The notes beneath the pieces were generated by a model that saw nothing but the letters and a program-made list of their open reading frames with translations, had not been told where the DNA came from and did no database searches. Source: Sinorhizobium fredii (GTDB lineage Bacteria > Pseudomonadota > Alphaproteobacteria > Rhizobiales > Rhizobiaceae). Taken from it: DNA of 64,000 nt. Position numbers and translations under genes: made by a program. Of this stretch, positions 17,801-27,687 are shown in pieces (position 1 is the first letter of the stretch; every line of letters begins with the position of its first letter). Location: positions 826,501-890,500 of the forward strand of contig NZ_CP024307.1 in assembly GCF_002944405.1 (NCBI RefSeq), read 5' to 3'.

Positions 17801-18496
17801 TCAACCGCCAAAAATCTGGCGGAAAATGTCGACGCCGCGGTCGTCGAAGCTGACATCGCCTGCCTTGTTGCCCGGGCCGATGACGATGACCTTGGTGCCG
17901 ATCGGGGCGCGATCGTAGAGGTGCTCGACGTCCTCGTTCATCATCCGGATGCAGCCGGACGACATGTTCTGGCCGATGGTCCAGGGCTGGTTCGTGCCGT
18001 GGATGCGGAAGATCGTGTCGCGGCCGCCCTTGTAGAGGTAGAGCGCGCGGGCGCCGAGCGGATTGTCGATGCCGCCTTCCTGCGTCATCGGCAGGATGCG
18101 CCCCTTGGCCGCTTCGCGCACGCGCATTTCCGCCGGCGGCGTCCAGGCCGGCCACTCGGCCTTGCGGCCCACCTTGACGATGCCGGACCAGCCGAAGCCC
18201 TCACGGCCGACGCCGATGCCGTAGCGCGTCGCGCGGTTCGGGCCGTCGATGTAGTAGAGATACTTGTTGTTGGTGTCGACGATCACCGTGCCGGGCGCCT
18301 CGTTGGTGCGGAACCGTACCTTGGTGCGCCAATATCTCTGCGGCGGCTTCTTCGGCTGGGCTGCCAGCACGACATCGGAGCGCTTCACCTTTGCACCGGC
18401 AATGTCGGCCGGAGTGAACGCGGAGGTATTTGTGGCAATGAGAAAAGCAGCGGCCGCGACGGTGAGCGCGGCCAGCCGGGTGGCATGAAGTCTCAT
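17801..18496 (-). CDS. L,D-transpeptidase (YkuD), exported
   Basis: This 231-residue protein has a signal peptide (about 1-26, cleaved near TSA-FT) and a YkuD catalytic domain from about residue 68. The active-site motif is HGTNQPWTIGQNMSSGCIRM, with His166 and nucleophile Cys182. Such enzymes form 3-3 crosslinks in peptidoglycan or attach proteins to it in the periplasm. A second enzyme of the same kind lies directly upstream in tandem (18690-19436), about 190 bp away, so they are probably paralogues from a duplication. Confidence 0.92.
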   Translation of the reverse strand: MRLHATRLAALTVAAAAFLIATNTSAFTPADIAGAKVKRSDVVLAAQPKKPPQRYWRTKVRFRTNEAPGTVIVDTNNKYLYYIDGPNRATRYGIGVGREGFGWSGIVKVGRKAEWPAWTPPAEMRVREAAKGRILPMTQEGGIDNPLGARALYLYKGGRDTIFRIHGTNQPWTIGQNMSSGCIRMMNEDVEHLYDRAPIGTKVIVIGPGNKAGDVSFDDRGVDIFRQIFGG

Positions 18497-18689
18497 TTAT
18501 GATTCCCTCTGAACCCTCGTTGCGGGCAAGCTATGCAAAATAACCCCAAGTGCAAGCCCGTGATACATCCTGTAGAACAAGGCGCGGGCCGGAACTTGTA
18601 TCGTAGGGAACGGCTGTTGCTCTTTGAACACGATCCGGCAAGAAAAAAGCCAGTTTTAAAGGGAATGTATTCTACTTGGCGGAGTGCCG

Positions 18690-19436
18690 CTAGATGACGA
18701 TAACCTTGGTGCCGACTTTGACGCGCTCGTAAAGGTCAACGACATCTTCGTTGCGCATGCGGATGCAGCCGGAGGAGACGCCGTAGCCGATCGTCCAGGG
18801 GGCATTGGTGCCATGGATGCGATAGAGCGTCGAGCCGAGATACATGGCGCGGGCGCCGAGCGGGTTCTGGGGTCCGCCGTCCATGCGGTCCGGAAGATAA
18901 TGACCCTTGGCCGCTTCGCGCGCGATCATCTCTTGAGGCGGCGTCCAGTTCGGCCATTCGGCCTTCCGCGTGATCCTGTGTTCGCCGGCCCATTCAAAGC
19001 CGGGCTTGCCGACGCCGACGCCGTAGCGCCGCGCCTGTCCGTCGCCGGTAACGAGATAGAGGAAACGGTTGTTCGTGTCGATGACGATCGTGCCCGGCCT
19101 CTCGCCTGTCTCATAGGCCACCATCTGCGGCAGGAATTGCGGGTCAAACTGCGACCTGGCAGGCCTTTGCGGGCGTATTGCGGCAGGCTGCACGGCCGCC
19201 GTTTCCAGCCGGCGCTTCATCTGGCGACGCTCCACCAGTTTTCGGGTGGCGGCCGGGGCCTGCGGCCGATAGACGGCCGGGCGCACCCCTTCGCCGGTCA
19301 GTTGCATCACCCAGGGGGCAGTGAGATCCGGGCTGACGACGACCGGCGGCCGGTTCTGATATCGGTCCCAAGCGCCGGCGCCGGCGGGGAGGGTGCAGAC
19401 AAGGCACGTGGCAAGCAAAAGGAACTTCTTCATCAT
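18690..19436 (-). CDS. L,D-transpeptidase (YkuD), exported, second copy
   Basis: This 248-residue paralogue of the neighbouring transpeptidase has a signal peptide (about 1-22), then a Pro/Arg-rich linker (about 48-100) absent from the other copy, then the YkuD domain with HGTNAPWTIGYGVSSGCIRM (His208, Cys224). The basic linker could bind peptidoglycan or anionic surface polymers; that is speculation. Two ATG codons stand in tandem at 19436 and 19433, and either could be used. Confidence 0.92.
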   Translation of the reverse strand: MMKKFLLLATCLVCTLPAGAGAWDRYQNRPPVVVSPDLTAPWVMQLTGEGVRPAVYRPQAPAATRKLVERRQMKRRLETAAVQPAAIRPQRPARSQFDPQFLPQMVAYETGERPGTIVIDTNNRFLYLVTGDGQARRYGVGVGKPGFEWAGEHRITRKAEWPNWTPPQEMIAREAAKGHYLPDRMDGGPQNPLGARAMYLGSTLYRIHGTNAPWTIGYGVSSGCIRMRNEDVVDLYERVKVGTKVIVI

Positions 19437-19656
19437 CGGACGGACTCGCTACCTAACGCCGAAAAAATCATGGGCAGCGCAGCGGCTGCACTTGCAATGG
19501 CGCGATGCTCGCACTCCTCCGCCACCGAAGGGTAAACATGGCTTCGATAAAATGCTGCGATGTGGATAAAGCTTTGGGTAGGGTTATTCCCGGCTTTATG
19601 AATCTGGTTTGCAAATGGTAAATGGAACAAAAGAGAAACAAGGCGGGAGCGCGGTG

Positions 19657-20304
19657 ATGTCGGCGAAGGGTTTGATTATCGGCGATGACGGGTTGCAGCG
19701 TTGCGCCTGGCACGGCAATCTCGACGACTACCGCCGCTACCACGACGAGGAATGGGGCCGCCCGGTGACCGACGATCGCCGGCTATTCGAGAAGATTTGC
19801 CTGGAGGGCTTCCAGTCGGGCCTTTCCTGGCTGACGATCCTCAGGAAGCGCGATGCCTTCCGCTCGGCATTCGCATGCTTCGACTTTGACATGGTTGCCG
19901 AATTCGGCGAGGCGGACATCGCGCGCTGCCTCGGCGACCCCGGCATCGTGCGACACCGGGGCAAGATCGTCTCGACCATCAACAATGCGCGCCGCGCAAA
20001 GGAATTGCGGGCGGAATTCGGCTCGCTTGCCGCCTATTTCTGGGCGCACGAGCCGGATGGAAGCGAGCGCCCGAAGGTTGTCGACTACGCGACGCTGATC
20101 GCCAATCCGACCACACCGACCTCCGTCCGGATATCGAAGGATCTGAAGAAGCGCGGCTGGACCTTCGTCGGCCCGACGACCGTCTATGCCTTCATGCAGG
20201 CCATGGGCCTCGTCAACGACCACCTCGAAGGCTGCTTCTGCCGCGCGCAAGTGGACGAGATGCGGCGGCAATTCGCCAGGCCGCTGCATAGCCGACCGGA
20301 GTGA
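19657..20304 (+). CDS. tag: DNA-3-methyladenine glycosylase I
   Basis: Tag removes 3-methyladenine from alkylated DNA to start base excision repair. The 215-residue protein has the family's N-terminal zinc ligands and motif (RCAWHGN ... YHDEEWG), LFEKICLEGFQSGLSWLTIL in the helix-hairpin-helix region, and the C-terminal KKRGWTFVGPTT and MGLVNDH with a final zinc Cys (GCFC). The ATG at 19657 follows a GGCGGGAG site; a GTG one codon upstream is possible. It converges on the DUF305 gene across a GC-rich hairpin. Confidence 0.94.
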   Translation: MSAKGLIIGDDGLQRCAWHGNLDDYRRYHDEEWGRPVTDDRRLFEKICLEGFQSGLSWLTILRKRDAFRSAFACFDFDMVAEFGEADIARCLGDPGIVRHRGKIVSTINNARRAKELRAEFGSLAAYFWAHEPDGSERPKVVDYATLIANPTTPTSVRISKDLKKRGWTFVGPTTVYAFMQAMGLVNDHLEGCFCRAQVDEMRRQFARPLHSRPE

Positions 20305-20332
20305 CCCTCCCCGGTTTTGGAGGCGGGGAGGG
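20305..20332. terminator. Hairpin between convergent tag and DUF305 genes
   Basis: CCCTCCCCG (20305-20313) pairs with CGGGGAGGG (20324-20332) around a 10-nt loop, right after the tag stop codon and just before the DUF305 stop codon. It lacks a T-run on either side, so it may be a weak or Rho-assisted bidirectional terminator. Confidence 0.45.
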
Positions 20333-20341
20333 CCGGCTTCG

Positions 20342-20710
20342 CTAGCCGCCGTGCCCGGCGAGCCATTCCTTCATCATTGTGATCTCGGCCTCCTGGGCCT
20401 TGATGATGTCTTCCGCCAGCTTGCGGATCGCCTCGTCCTTGCCGTGCTCGAGCTCGACTCTTGCCATGTCGATCGCGCCCTGGTGGTGAACGATCATGCT
20501 GCGCACGAAATCGACGTCGGCATTGCCGGTGAAGGCGATGTCCATATCCTTGTGCATTCTGGCGTTCGCTTCAGCGAAGGCCTTGCTCGACGGTGCTATG
20601 TCGGCAGCCGTCGCGTCCTGGTGCATGCCTTGATGGTTTTCCTGGGCGTATACCGGCATGCCGACCAATACGGCGACCGTCAACGCGGCGAGGGTCCTTT
20701 TCAGGGACAT
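20342..20710 (-). CDS. DUF305 (CopM-like) periplasmic protein
   Basis: This 122-residue protein has a signal peptide (1-22, cleaved at VYA-QE) and a four-helix DUF305 domain containing MHKDMDIAF, VRSMIVHHQGAIDMARVEL and EITMMKEWL. The conserved His and Met residues (HHQGAIDMA) bind copper or other metals in studied family members such as CopM, so a periplasmic metal-binding role is likely. The ATG follows GGAAAGG. It lies 88 bp downstream of a small Cys/His-containing exported protein on the same strand, suggesting a metal-handling pair. Confidence 0.88.
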   Translation of the reverse strand: MSLKRTLAALTVAVLVGMPVYAQENHQGMHQDATAADIAPSSKAFAEANARMHKDMDIAFTGNADVDFVRSMIVHHQGAIDMARVELEHGKDEAIRKLAEDIIKAQEAEITMMKEWLAGHGG

Positions 20711-20798
20711 GGTGTGTACCTTTCCATCCTAATGGGAATTCAGGAGATCTTGCGGGCCGCGCGAGGGAACGTCGTCGCGTCCCTCGGAGGCGCCGGCG

Positions 20799-21170
20799 CT
20801 AAATGGAAAGGCTGCATTTGGGCGGTGGGGACAGGGGCTTGACGGCCTGGTCGAGCAGCGGCGCTTGTCGCTGCGGCGAAAGCCGCGTCGAAGACGTCGC
20901 GGATCGCATGAACCCGGGCGGCGCCGCATGGATCGCGACGCAGGCGGAGCAGAGCGCCGGGTGGTCTGCTTTCGCCGGGCTCGGACAATGGCTCCGTTGG
21001 ACGCAATGACCGTCACGACCAGTGGAGGCGTGGTTCACCATATTGGAGGTCGGGTGATGATGTGCGCTGTCCGCCATCGCGCCCAGGTCGCGCGCCTGGG
21101 CGATCGCGGGAAGGGCTCCGCCGAGCGGAGCGGATAGAAGCAGGAGAATGAGGGCGAGCCAACGCAGCAT
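20799..21170 (-). CDS. Small exported Cys/His-rich protein, unknown function
   Basis: I do not recognise this 123-residue protein. It begins with a clear signal peptide (MLRWLALILLLLSAPLGG to about 24), followed by a His-rich stretch (SAHHHP), then two Cys pairs (CVQRSHC and CSACVAIHA) and a Pro/Ser-rich end. Such composition suggests an exported metal-binding protein, loosely like those found beside copper genes. The start at 21170 is chosen because it opens the signal peptide; the ribosome site is weak. It precedes the DUF305 gene on the same strand. Confidence 0.6.
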   Translation of the reverse strand: MLRWLALILLLLSAPLGGALPAIAQARDLGAMADSAHHHPTSNMVNHASTGRDGHCVQRSHCPSPAKADHPALCSACVAIHAAPPGFMRSATSSTRLSPQRQAPLLDQAVKPLSPPPKCSLSI

Positions 21171-21244
21171 GCCGGCAAGATAGGTTACTGGGCGCCGAAT
21201 ATGAAGGGGGCAAGAGGAAATCGCCGAGCCGCGACCGCCTCGCG

Positions 21245-21670
21245 TCAGGCCGGCAACGCCGCTCCGTTGCGGGGAACCGCGAAGACGCCTTGCAGGGAAC
21301 CTCCCGCAGCCTCGCCAATCGTCGAGTTTCCGATGCAGCAAAGCTGGCGTGAGCTTCCGCCCGGACGGCGGACCATCGCAGAAAAGCAGAAGGACGAGGA
21401 CGTCGCGGTCGCCTTTTCCAGAATGCTGAGGATCGTTGCCCGGTCTTTCGGGTCGTAGGCCCGCACCAGATCGATGATGCCGCAGGGGTTCTGCCTCAGG
21501 CCAAGAAGCGAAAGGGTCTGCAGGCCGACCACAAAGGCGCCGCTGTCCACGTCACAACGCCACGGCTCGATCATATAGCCTGCCTTCGCGAGCACGCGGG
21601 TCCAGGCTCCGTGGGTTTCCGGATTGAGCGGCTTTATCGCTGCCGCGCCGGGCGTCATGACAGTCAGCAT
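21245..21670 (-). CDS. Hypothetical protein with PAS-like fold
   Basis: This 141-residue cytoplasmic protein is not in a family I can name with confidence. The second half (SSSFCFSAMVRRPGGSSRQLCCIG and following) resembles the last strands of a PAS domain, and the first half (IEPWRCDVDSGAFVVGLQTLSLLG) the beginning of one, as in short rhizobial PAS-only proteins. The ATG at 21670 has GGAG eleven bases upstream; an ATG at 21658 is an alternative. No output domain is present, so it would act through a partner. Confidence 0.6.
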   Translation of the reverse strand: MLTVMTPGAAAIKPLNPETHGAWTRVLAKAGYMIEPWRCDVDSGAFVVGLQTLSLLGLRQNPCGIIDLVRAYDPKDRATILSILEKATATSSSFCFSAMVRRPGGSSRQLCCIGNSTIGEAAGGSLQGVFAVPRNGAALPA

Positions 21671-21913
21671 TTTGCGAAAGTCTCCGTTTGAAGCCCTTGT
21701 TTCGATCGGCTTAACTTATAAGGGTGCAGAGAGAATTTTACAATCACGACGCAGTGATCGTAATTCGAACCGGAACGCTTTTGCGCGCGGCCTTGTTCCG
21801 CCGCCCTCCCGGCTGCCGGCCCGTCGCCCCTTTGTCGGTCGCTACCCTTGCCGCCCTTGACGTGATCCGGTAGGGAAGGCACCGACCAAGCTTTACAGCC
21901 CGGAATGCCTTCC

Positions 21914-23428
21914 ATGAACGACAAACCGAAGAAACCGCAGAAGCTCAAGGCGCGCCTGCCGCGCGGCTTCGTCGACCGTTCGGCGGCGGATATCCGCGCC
22001 GTCGACGAGATGATCGCGAAGATCCGCGAAGTCTACGAGCGCTATGGTTTCGATCCGGTCGAAACGCCGCTGTTCGAATATACCGATGCGCTCGGCAAGT
22101 TTCTTCCCGACAGCGACCGCCCGAACGAAGGCGTGTTCTCGCTGACGGACGACGACGAGCAATGGATGAGCCTGCGCTATGACCTGACGGCGCCGCTTGC
22201 CCGGCACGTGGCGGAGAACTTCAACGAGATACAGCTTCCCTACCGCACCTATCGCGCCGGCTACGTGTTCCGCAACGAGAAGCCGGGCCCGGGCCGTTTC
22301 CGCCAGTTCATGCAGTTCGATGCCGATACTGTCGGCGCCGCCGGCGTCCAGGCCGATGCCGAGATGTGCATGATGATGGCCGACACGATGGAGGCGCTCG
22401 GAATTGCGCGCGGCGATTACGTGATCCGCGTCAACAACCGCAAGGTTCTGGACGGCGTGCTCGAGGCGATAGGGCTCGGCGGCGATGACAAGGCGAATGC
22501 GCGGCTGACGGTTTTGCGTGCCATCGATAAGCTCGACAAGTTCGGTCCGGACGGCGTGTGCCTGCTTCTGGGCGCGGGGCGCAAGGACGAGAGCGGCGAC
22601 TTCACCAAGGGTGCCGGGCTCGACGAAGAGCAGATCCGCAAGATCCTCTTCTTCGTCGGTATCAGCGACTATGCGAAGAGCGCCGATGAACTCGCCGAGC
22701 TCGTCGCCGGCACCGCGCGCGGTGCGGAGGGCGTCCAGGAGCTGAACACGATCCGCAGCCTCGTGCTCAGCGCCGGCTATGACGCGGATCGCATCAAGAT
22801 CGACCCCTCGGTCGTGCGCGGCCTCGAATATTATACCGGCCCGGTCTTCGAGGCCGAACTGCAGTTTGCCGTCACTAACGAGAAGGGCGAGAAGGTCGTC
22901 TTCGGCTCGGTCGGCGGCGGCGGCCGCTATGACGGTCTCGTCTCGCGCTTCATGGGCCAGCCGGTGCCGGCAACGGGCTTCTCGATCGGCGTGTCGCGGC
23001 TGATGACGGCGCTGAAGAATCTCGGCAAGCTCGGGGTCGAGGAGGTGGTCGCGCCGGTCGTCGTCTGCGTCATGGACCGCGACCTCGACAGCATGGGCAG
23101 CTACCAGCGCTTCGTGCAGCAATTGCGCCATGCCGGCATCCGCGCCGAGATGTACCAGGGCAACAAGAAGAACTTCGGCGACCAGCTCAAATATGCCGAC
23201 CGGCGCGGTTCGCCGATCGCCATCATCCAGGGCGGCGACGAGCGCGCTTCGGGCGTCGTTCAGATCAAGGACCTGATCGAGGGCAAGCGGCTCTCCGGCG
23301 AGATCGAGGACAATGCCGCCTGGCGCGAGGCGCGTGTCGCCCAGGTCTCCGTCCCGGAGAGTGAGCTCGTCGCAAAGGTTCGCGAAATTCTCGCAGAGCA
23401 GGCCGAGGACCGGAAAAGGGCAGGCTGA
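21914..23428 (+). CDS. hisS: Histidine-tRNA ligase
   Basis: HisRS charges tRNA-His. The 504-residue protein has the class II core with motif 2 ([19 protein letters not shown]), the histidine-binding segments [15 protein letters not shown] and [10 protein letters not shown], and motif 3 ([12 protein letters not shown]), then an anticodon-binding domain from about 410. It is slightly longer than the E. coli enzyme, as usual for rhizobia. ATG codons at 21905 and 21914 are both possible; 21914 gives the usual [11 protein letters not shown]-terminus. Its stop codon overlaps the hisZ start, so the two are translationally coupled. Confidence 0.94.
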   Translation: MNDKPKKPQKLKARLPRGFVDRSAADIRAVDEMIAKIREVYERYGFDPVETPLFEYTDALGKFLPDSDRPNEGVFSLTDDDEQWMSLRYDLTAPLARHVAENFNEIQLPYRTYRAGYVFRNEKPGPGRFRQFMQFDADTVGAAGVQADAEMCMMMADTMEALGIARGDYVIRVNNRKVLDGVLEAIGLGGDDKANARLTVLRAIDKLDKFGPDGVCLLLGAGRKDESGDFTKGAGLDEEQIRKILFFVGISDYAKSADELAELVAGTARGAEGVQELNTIRSLVLSAGYDADRIKIDPSVVRGLEYYTGPVFEAELQFAVTNEKGEKVVFGSVGGGGRYDGLVSRFMGQPVPATGFSIGVSRLMTALKNLGKLGVEEVVAPVVVCVMDRDLDSMGSYQRFVQQLRHAGIRAEMYQGNKKNFGDQLKYADRRGSPIAIIQGGDERASGVVQIKDLIEGKRLSGEIEDNAAWREARVAQVSVPESELVAKVREILAEQAEDRKRAG

Positions 23429-24570
23429 TGCCGCTGATCAACCTTCCCGCCTTTGCCGGCGAGTTGCTTGCCGATTTCGAGCGGCTGAAGACGTTGCGCG
23501 TCGACACGCCGGTCATCCAGCCGGCCGAGCCCTTTCTCGACATGGCTGGTGAGGATCTGCGCCGGCGCATCTTCATGACCGAAAGCGAGACCGGCGAGAG
23601 CCTCTGCCTGCGCCCCGAATTCACCATTCCCGTCTGCCTCCGCCATATCGAGACGGCGACCGGCACGCCGCAGCGCTACGCCTATCTCGGCGAGGTGTTC
23701 CGGCAGCGCCGCGAAGGCTCGAGCGAGTTCTACCAGGCGGGCATCGAGGATCTCGGCGATGCCGACACGGCCGGCGCCGATGCGCGGGCGATCGGCGACG
23801 CTATGCTGGTGCTTGCCTACCGGCTGCCGGATCGGCGGCTGAAGGTGACGCTCGGCGACCAATCGGTCTTCGAGGCGGTGATTGCCGCCTGCGGACTGCC
23901 GGGGGGCTGGCAGAAGCGGCTGATCCACGCCTTCGGCGATCAGAAACTATTGCAGAAGCTCCTGGGTGAGCTTGCCGATCCCAAATCCGCGGGCGTCTTC
24001 GGCCCCGAAGTCGAGCGGCTCGCCATCATGGGAATCCTCGACGACCAGGAAAGGCTCGTCGCCCATCTCGCCGAGACGATGGAGGCGACCGGCTATTCCA
24101 CCAATGCCAGCCGTTCGCCGCGCGACATCGCCCGCCGCCTGAAGGAGAAGATGGAGCTTGCGGCCACGCGGCTCGACAAGGCAGCACTCGCCGTCATGCG
24201 CGAGTTCCTCGCCTTCGACCTGCCGCTTGCCGAAGCTCCGGCGGCGCTGCACGCTTTCGCGAAGAAATCGAGATTGAAGATCGACGGCGCGCTGTCGCTG
24301 TTCGACGCCCGCGTCGCCGCCGTCGCAAAGGCGGGCGCCGATCTCGGTCTGATCCGCTATCGTGCCGCCTTCGGCCGCCCGCTCGACTACTATACCGGCC
24401 TTGTCTTCGAGATCGAGGCCGAGGGAGCACCGGCGGTTCTCGCCGGCGGCGGGCGCTTCGATCGCTTGCTGACGCTGCTTGGCGCCCGCGAGCACATTCC
24501 GGCCGTTGGCTTTTCTCTCTGGCTCGACCGGATCGAACGGGCCATCGCTGCCGCAGGGGGCGCGAAATGA
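23428..24570 (+). CDS. hisZ: ATP phosphoribosyltransferase regulatory subunit HisZ
   Basis: HisZ is a catalytically dead relative of histidyl-tRNA synthetase that partners with short-form HisG in the first step of histidine synthesis. The 380-residue protein keeps a HisRS-like core ([51 protein letters not shown]) without the anticodon domain. It starts at base 23428, within the hisS stop (TGATG), and its TGA overlaps the hisG ATG. The order hisS-hisZ-hisG puts the synthetase and its descendant in one transcript. Confidence 0.93.
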   Translation: MPLINLPAFAGELLADFERLKTLRVDTPVIQPAEPFLDMAGEDLRRRIFMTESETGESLCLRPEFTIPVCLRHIETATGTPQRYAYLGEVFRQRREGSSEFYQAGIEDLGDADTAGADARAIGDAMLVLAYRLPDRRLKVTLGDQSVFEAVIAACGLPGGWQKRLIHAFGDQKLLQKLLGELADPKSAGVFGPEVERLAIMGILDDQERLVAHLAETMEATGYSTNASRSPRDIARRLKEKMELAATRLDKAALAVMREFLAFDLPLAEAPAALHAFAKKSRLKIDGALSLFDARVAAVAKAGADLGLIRYRAAFGRPLDYYTGLVFEIEAEGAPAVLAGGGRFDRLLTLLGAREHIPAVGFSLWLDRIERAIAAAGGAK

Positions 24571-25262
24571 CGATAACCATTGCGCTGCCGTCCAAGGGCC
24601 GGATGAAGGACGACGCCTCGGCCATCTTCGAGCGCGCCGGGATGAGGATCGTCGCCGTCGGCAACGACCGCTCCTATCGCGGCCGCGTCGAGGGTTCGGA
24701 TGACGTCGAGGTCGCCTTCCTGTCGGCCTCCGAGATCTCCCGCGAGGTCGGCAGCGGCGCGGTCGACTTCGGCGTTACCGGCGAGGACCTGGTGCGCGAA
24801 GGCATCGCCGACGCCGATGCACGCGTCGAATTCGTCGCCCGGCTCGGATTCGGCCAGGCCGATGTCGTCGTCGCGGTGCCGGAAGTCTGGTACGACGTCG
24901 ATACCATGGCCGACCTCGGCGATGTGGCCGCCGACTTTCGTGCCCGCCACGGCCGCCGGCTCGCGATCGCCACCAAATACTGGCGGCTCACCCAGCAGTT
25001 CTTCTCTGGCAGCCACGGCATCCAGCTCTATCGCATCGTCGAAAGCCTGGGCGCCACCGAAGGTGCGCCCGCTTCCGGCTCGGCCGACATCATCGTCGAC
25101 ATCACCTCGACCGGATCCACCTTGAAGGCCAACCACCTGAAGATCCTCTCGGACGGGGTGATCCTGCGTTCCGAAGCCTGCCTCGTGCGGGCTCGCAAGG
25201 CTTCCCATGAAGGCAATCCCGTCATCGATCGGATCATTTCATCCGTGCGTTCGGTCCTCTGA
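24567..25262 (+). CDS. hisG: ATP phosphoribosyltransferase, short form
   Basis: HisG joins ATP and PRPP to make phosphoribosyl-ATP, the committed step of histidine synthesis. At 231 residues it is the short form, lacking the C-terminal regulatory domain and therefore needing HisZ, whose gene overlaps it by four bases. Motifs: ALPSKGRM at the N-terminus, [12 protein letters not shown], and the PRPP loop [13 protein letters not shown]. Feedback by histidine would act through the HisG/HisZ complex, as known for the family. Confidence 0.95.
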   Translation: MTITIALPSKGRMKDDASAIFERAGMRIVAVGNDRSYRGRVEGSDDVEVAFLSASEISREVGSGAVDFGVTGEDLVREGIADADARVEFVARLGFGQADVVVAVPEVWYDVDTMADLGDVAADFRARHGRRLAIATKYWRLTQQFFSGSHGIQLYRIVESLGATEGAPASGSADIIVDITSTGSTLKANHLKILSDGVILRSEACLVRARKASHEGNPVIDRIISSVRSVL

Positions 25263-25272
25263 AGCCACCGCA

Positions 25273-25291
25273 CGGTCGGAATTTTCGACCG
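25273..25291 (+). terminator. Possible weak terminator after hisG
   Basis: CGGTCG (25273-25278) pairs with CGACCG (25286-25291) around a 7-nt AT-rich loop, ten bases after the hisG stop. No T-run follows, so it is only a candidate. Confidence 0.3.
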
Positions 25292-25371
25292 GGGTCTGAC
25301 AAATGCAACCAGCGCGACCTATCTAGGGGCGGCAGACCACCTTAACTTTCCATCCCACCTCAAGGCACCTC

Positions 25372-26079
25372 ATGGCTGATCTTTCCTCCTTCCCGATCAC
25401 AAGCCGCTGGCCGGCGAAGAATCCCGACATCATCCAGCTCTATTCGCTGCCGACGCCGAACGGCGTGAAGATCTCGATTGCTCTGGAAGAACTCGGGCTG
25501 CCCTATGAGGCGCATCGTATTGCTTTCGACGCGAACGAGCAGAAGTCGCCCGAATTCCTGTCACTCAACCCGAACGGACGCATCCCGGCGATCATCGATC
25601 CGAACGGACCGGACGGCAAACCGATCGGTCTCTTCGAATCCGGCGCGATCCTCATCTATCTCGCGGAAAAGGCCGGCAAGCTCATTCCGGCCGATGCGGC
25701 CGGGCGCTACGAGACGCTCTGCTGGGTGATGTTCCAGATGGGCGGCATCGGGCCGATGCTCGGCCAGTTCGGCCACTTCTTTAAGTTCGCCGCCGAGAAG
25801 GTCGCCGACAATTCCTATCCGGTCGAGCGCTATCGCGACGAGGCAAAGCGCCTGCTCGGCGTTCTCGAAACGCGGCTCGAGGGCCGTGAGTGGCTGATGG
25901 GCGACGAATACACCATTGCGGACATCGCCACCTATCCCTGGGTCGAAGGCGCGCGCAAGTTCTATGGCGGCGCCGAAGTGCTTGAGTACAAGAGCTTCCC
26001 GAATGTCATGGCCTGGGTCGACCGCGGCCTGGCGCGTCCGGCTGCGCAGAAGGGCATGGAAATTCCGCGCAAGGAATAG
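25372..26079 (+). CDS. Glutathione S-transferase, YfcG/Nu-class-like
   Basis: This 235-residue enzyme has an N-terminal thioredoxin-like domain (YSLPTPNGVKISIALEELGLPYE, with the glutathione-binding LNPNGRIPAIIDP and LFESGAILIYLAEK) and a helical C-terminal domain (TIADIATYPWV). The TPNGVK segment with Thr/Asn in place of a catalytic Tyr/Ser matches the Nu class (YfcG, YghU), which has disulfide-bond reductase activity with glutathione. It stands alone after hisG with a 109-bp gap. Confidence 0.92.
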   Translation: MADLSSFPITSRWPAKNPDIIQLYSLPTPNGVKISIALEELGLPYEAHRIAFDANEQKSPEFLSLNPNGRIPAIIDPNGPDGKPIGLFESGAILIYLAEKAGKLIPADAAGRYETLCWVMFQMGGIGPMLGQFGHFFKFAAEKVADNSYPVERYRDEAKRLLGVLETRLEGREWLMGDEYTIADIATYPWVEGARKFYGGAEVLEYKSFPNVMAWVDRGLARPAAQKGMEIPRKE

Positions 26080-26198
26080 CGTCGCCTTTTCGGCTCGAGT
26101 TGACTGGACTCGGGCCGGAGGGTTACGGGTTAGCGAGCCAATGCGGAAGCCTGTGCGGCTTCCGCGGCTCGAAGAATTGATCGTTGAGACGGGTGGAG

Positions 26199-27419
26199 AT
26201 GGTGTCGGGAAGACTTGTTGTTGTGGGTGGCGGTCAGGCCGCTTTCGCCTTGATTGCCAAGCTTCGCGCCCTGCAGGACATGCGTCCGATTACTGTCGTC
26301 GCCGCCGAGTCGAGCCTGCCCTATCAGCGGCCGCCGCTTTCCAAGAAATACCTGCTGCGCGAAATGACTCTCGACCGGCTGCTCTATCGGCCGGAGGCCT
26401 GGTATGCGGAGCACGAAATCGACATTCGCCTGTCGACGATGGTGACGCGGGTCGACCGCAACACGAAGGAAGTCACGCTCAGCGACGGCTCGAGGCTCCC
26501 CTATGAAACGCTGGCCTTTGCAACCGGTGCCACGCCGCGCCGCTTGCCCGCTTCGATTGGCGGCGATCTCGAAGGCGTGCATGTGGTGCGCGATTTCCAG
26601 GACGCCGACCGGCTCGCCGGGGAGATGCAGCCGGGGCGGCGGGTATTGGTGATCGGCGGGGGCTATATCGGCCTGGAGGCGGCGGCGGTCGCCCGTACAT
26701 GCGGGCTGGAGGTCACAGTCATAGAAATGGCGGACCGCATCCTGCAGCGCGTCGCTTCGGCCGCGACCTCTGCGGTCGTCCGCGAGATCCATCGCTCGCA
26801 TGGGGTCGATATCCGCGAGCGCATGGGCCTTCACCGGCTGATCGGCGAAGACGGGCGCGTGTCCGCGGCGGAGCTCTCCGACGGCTCGGTCATTCCGGCC
26901 GACCTGGTGATCGTCGGCATCGGCGTGGCGGCGAATGACGCCCTGGCCCATGATGCCGGCCTCGAAACCGCGAACGGCATCCTCGTCGACAGCCACGGCC
27001 GGACATCCGACCCGGCGATCTTCGCGATCGGTGACTGCGCCGTCTTGCCCTGGCAGGACATGCGCATTCGTCTCGAATCGGTCCAGAACGCCGTCGACCA
27101 GGCGGAAGCGATCGCAGCCGTTCTCGCCGGCGGTTCCGAGCCCTATGATCCGAAGCCTTGGTTCTGGTCGGACCAGTACGACGTCAAGCTGCAGATCGCC
27201 GGCTTCGGGCTTGGCCACGACGAAACCCTGGTTCGCCCGGGCCAGCGCGAGGGCAGCGTCTCCGTCTGGTATTTCCGCCAGGGCAAGTTGATCGCCGTCG
27301 ATGCCATCAACGACGCGAAGGCCTACGTGACGGGCAAGAAGCTGCTCGAAGCGGGCGTAACGCCCAATCGGGCCCTACTGGCCGATCCGCAGGTCGATCT
27401 CAAATCCTTGCTCGCATAG
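26199..27419 (+). CDS. FAD-dependent ferredoxin/rhodocoxin-type reductase
   Basis: This 406-residue flavoprotein is of the ferredoxin-NAD+ reductase type used with oxygenases (rhodocoxin, putidaredoxin reductases). It has an N-terminal FAD Rossmann fold (VVVGGGQAAFALI), PYQRPPLSKKYL typical of the group, a central NAD fold (VLVIGGGYIGLEAA), the second FAD motif FAIGDCA, and a C-terminal reductase domain. No ferredoxin or oxygenase gene is adjacent, so its electron acceptor is unknown. Start choice is uncertain: ATG 26199, GTG 26202 (GGAG nearby) or TTG 26184. Confidence 0.88.
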   Translation: MVSGRLVVVGGGQAAFALIAKLRALQDMRPITVVAAESSLPYQRPPLSKKYLLREMTLDRLLYRPEAWYAEHEIDIRLSTMVTRVDRNTKEVTLSDGSRLPYETLAFATGATPRRLPASIGGDLEGVHVVRDFQDADRLAGEMQPGRRVLVIGGGYIGLEAAAVARTCGLEVTVIEMADRILQRVASAATSAVVREIHRSHGVDIRERMGLHRLIGEDGRVSAAELSDGSVIPADLVIVGIGVAANDALAHDAGLETANGILVDSHGRTSDPAIFAIGDCAVLPWQDMRIRLESVQNAVDQAEAIAAVLAGGSEPYDPKPWFWSDQYDVKLQIAGFGLGHDETLVRPGQREGSVSVWYFRQGKLIAVDAINDAKAYVTGKKLLEAGVTPNRALLADPQVDLKSLLA

Positions 27420-27687
27420 CGGCGCAAGGGCGATCTCCTTGCCATGAACGTACCGTTCGCGGAACGACTCCACGTGTCTTTGCCGCTCCTCGAATGGCGC
27501 GCACCTCCTACGATAAGCTTGCGGTAGCTTGGCGATTCATTAACGCAACTCAGCAATGTTCGCTTCGAAAGCGGCGGTGGTCCCGGTAAATTTCATCCTT
27601 CCTTAAAGGGATTAAAGCGAACACATAGCGACCCGGCGTGGAACACAGGCGCCGAGCGGGCGAATGCGTGTATTTGGGCGACCTGCA

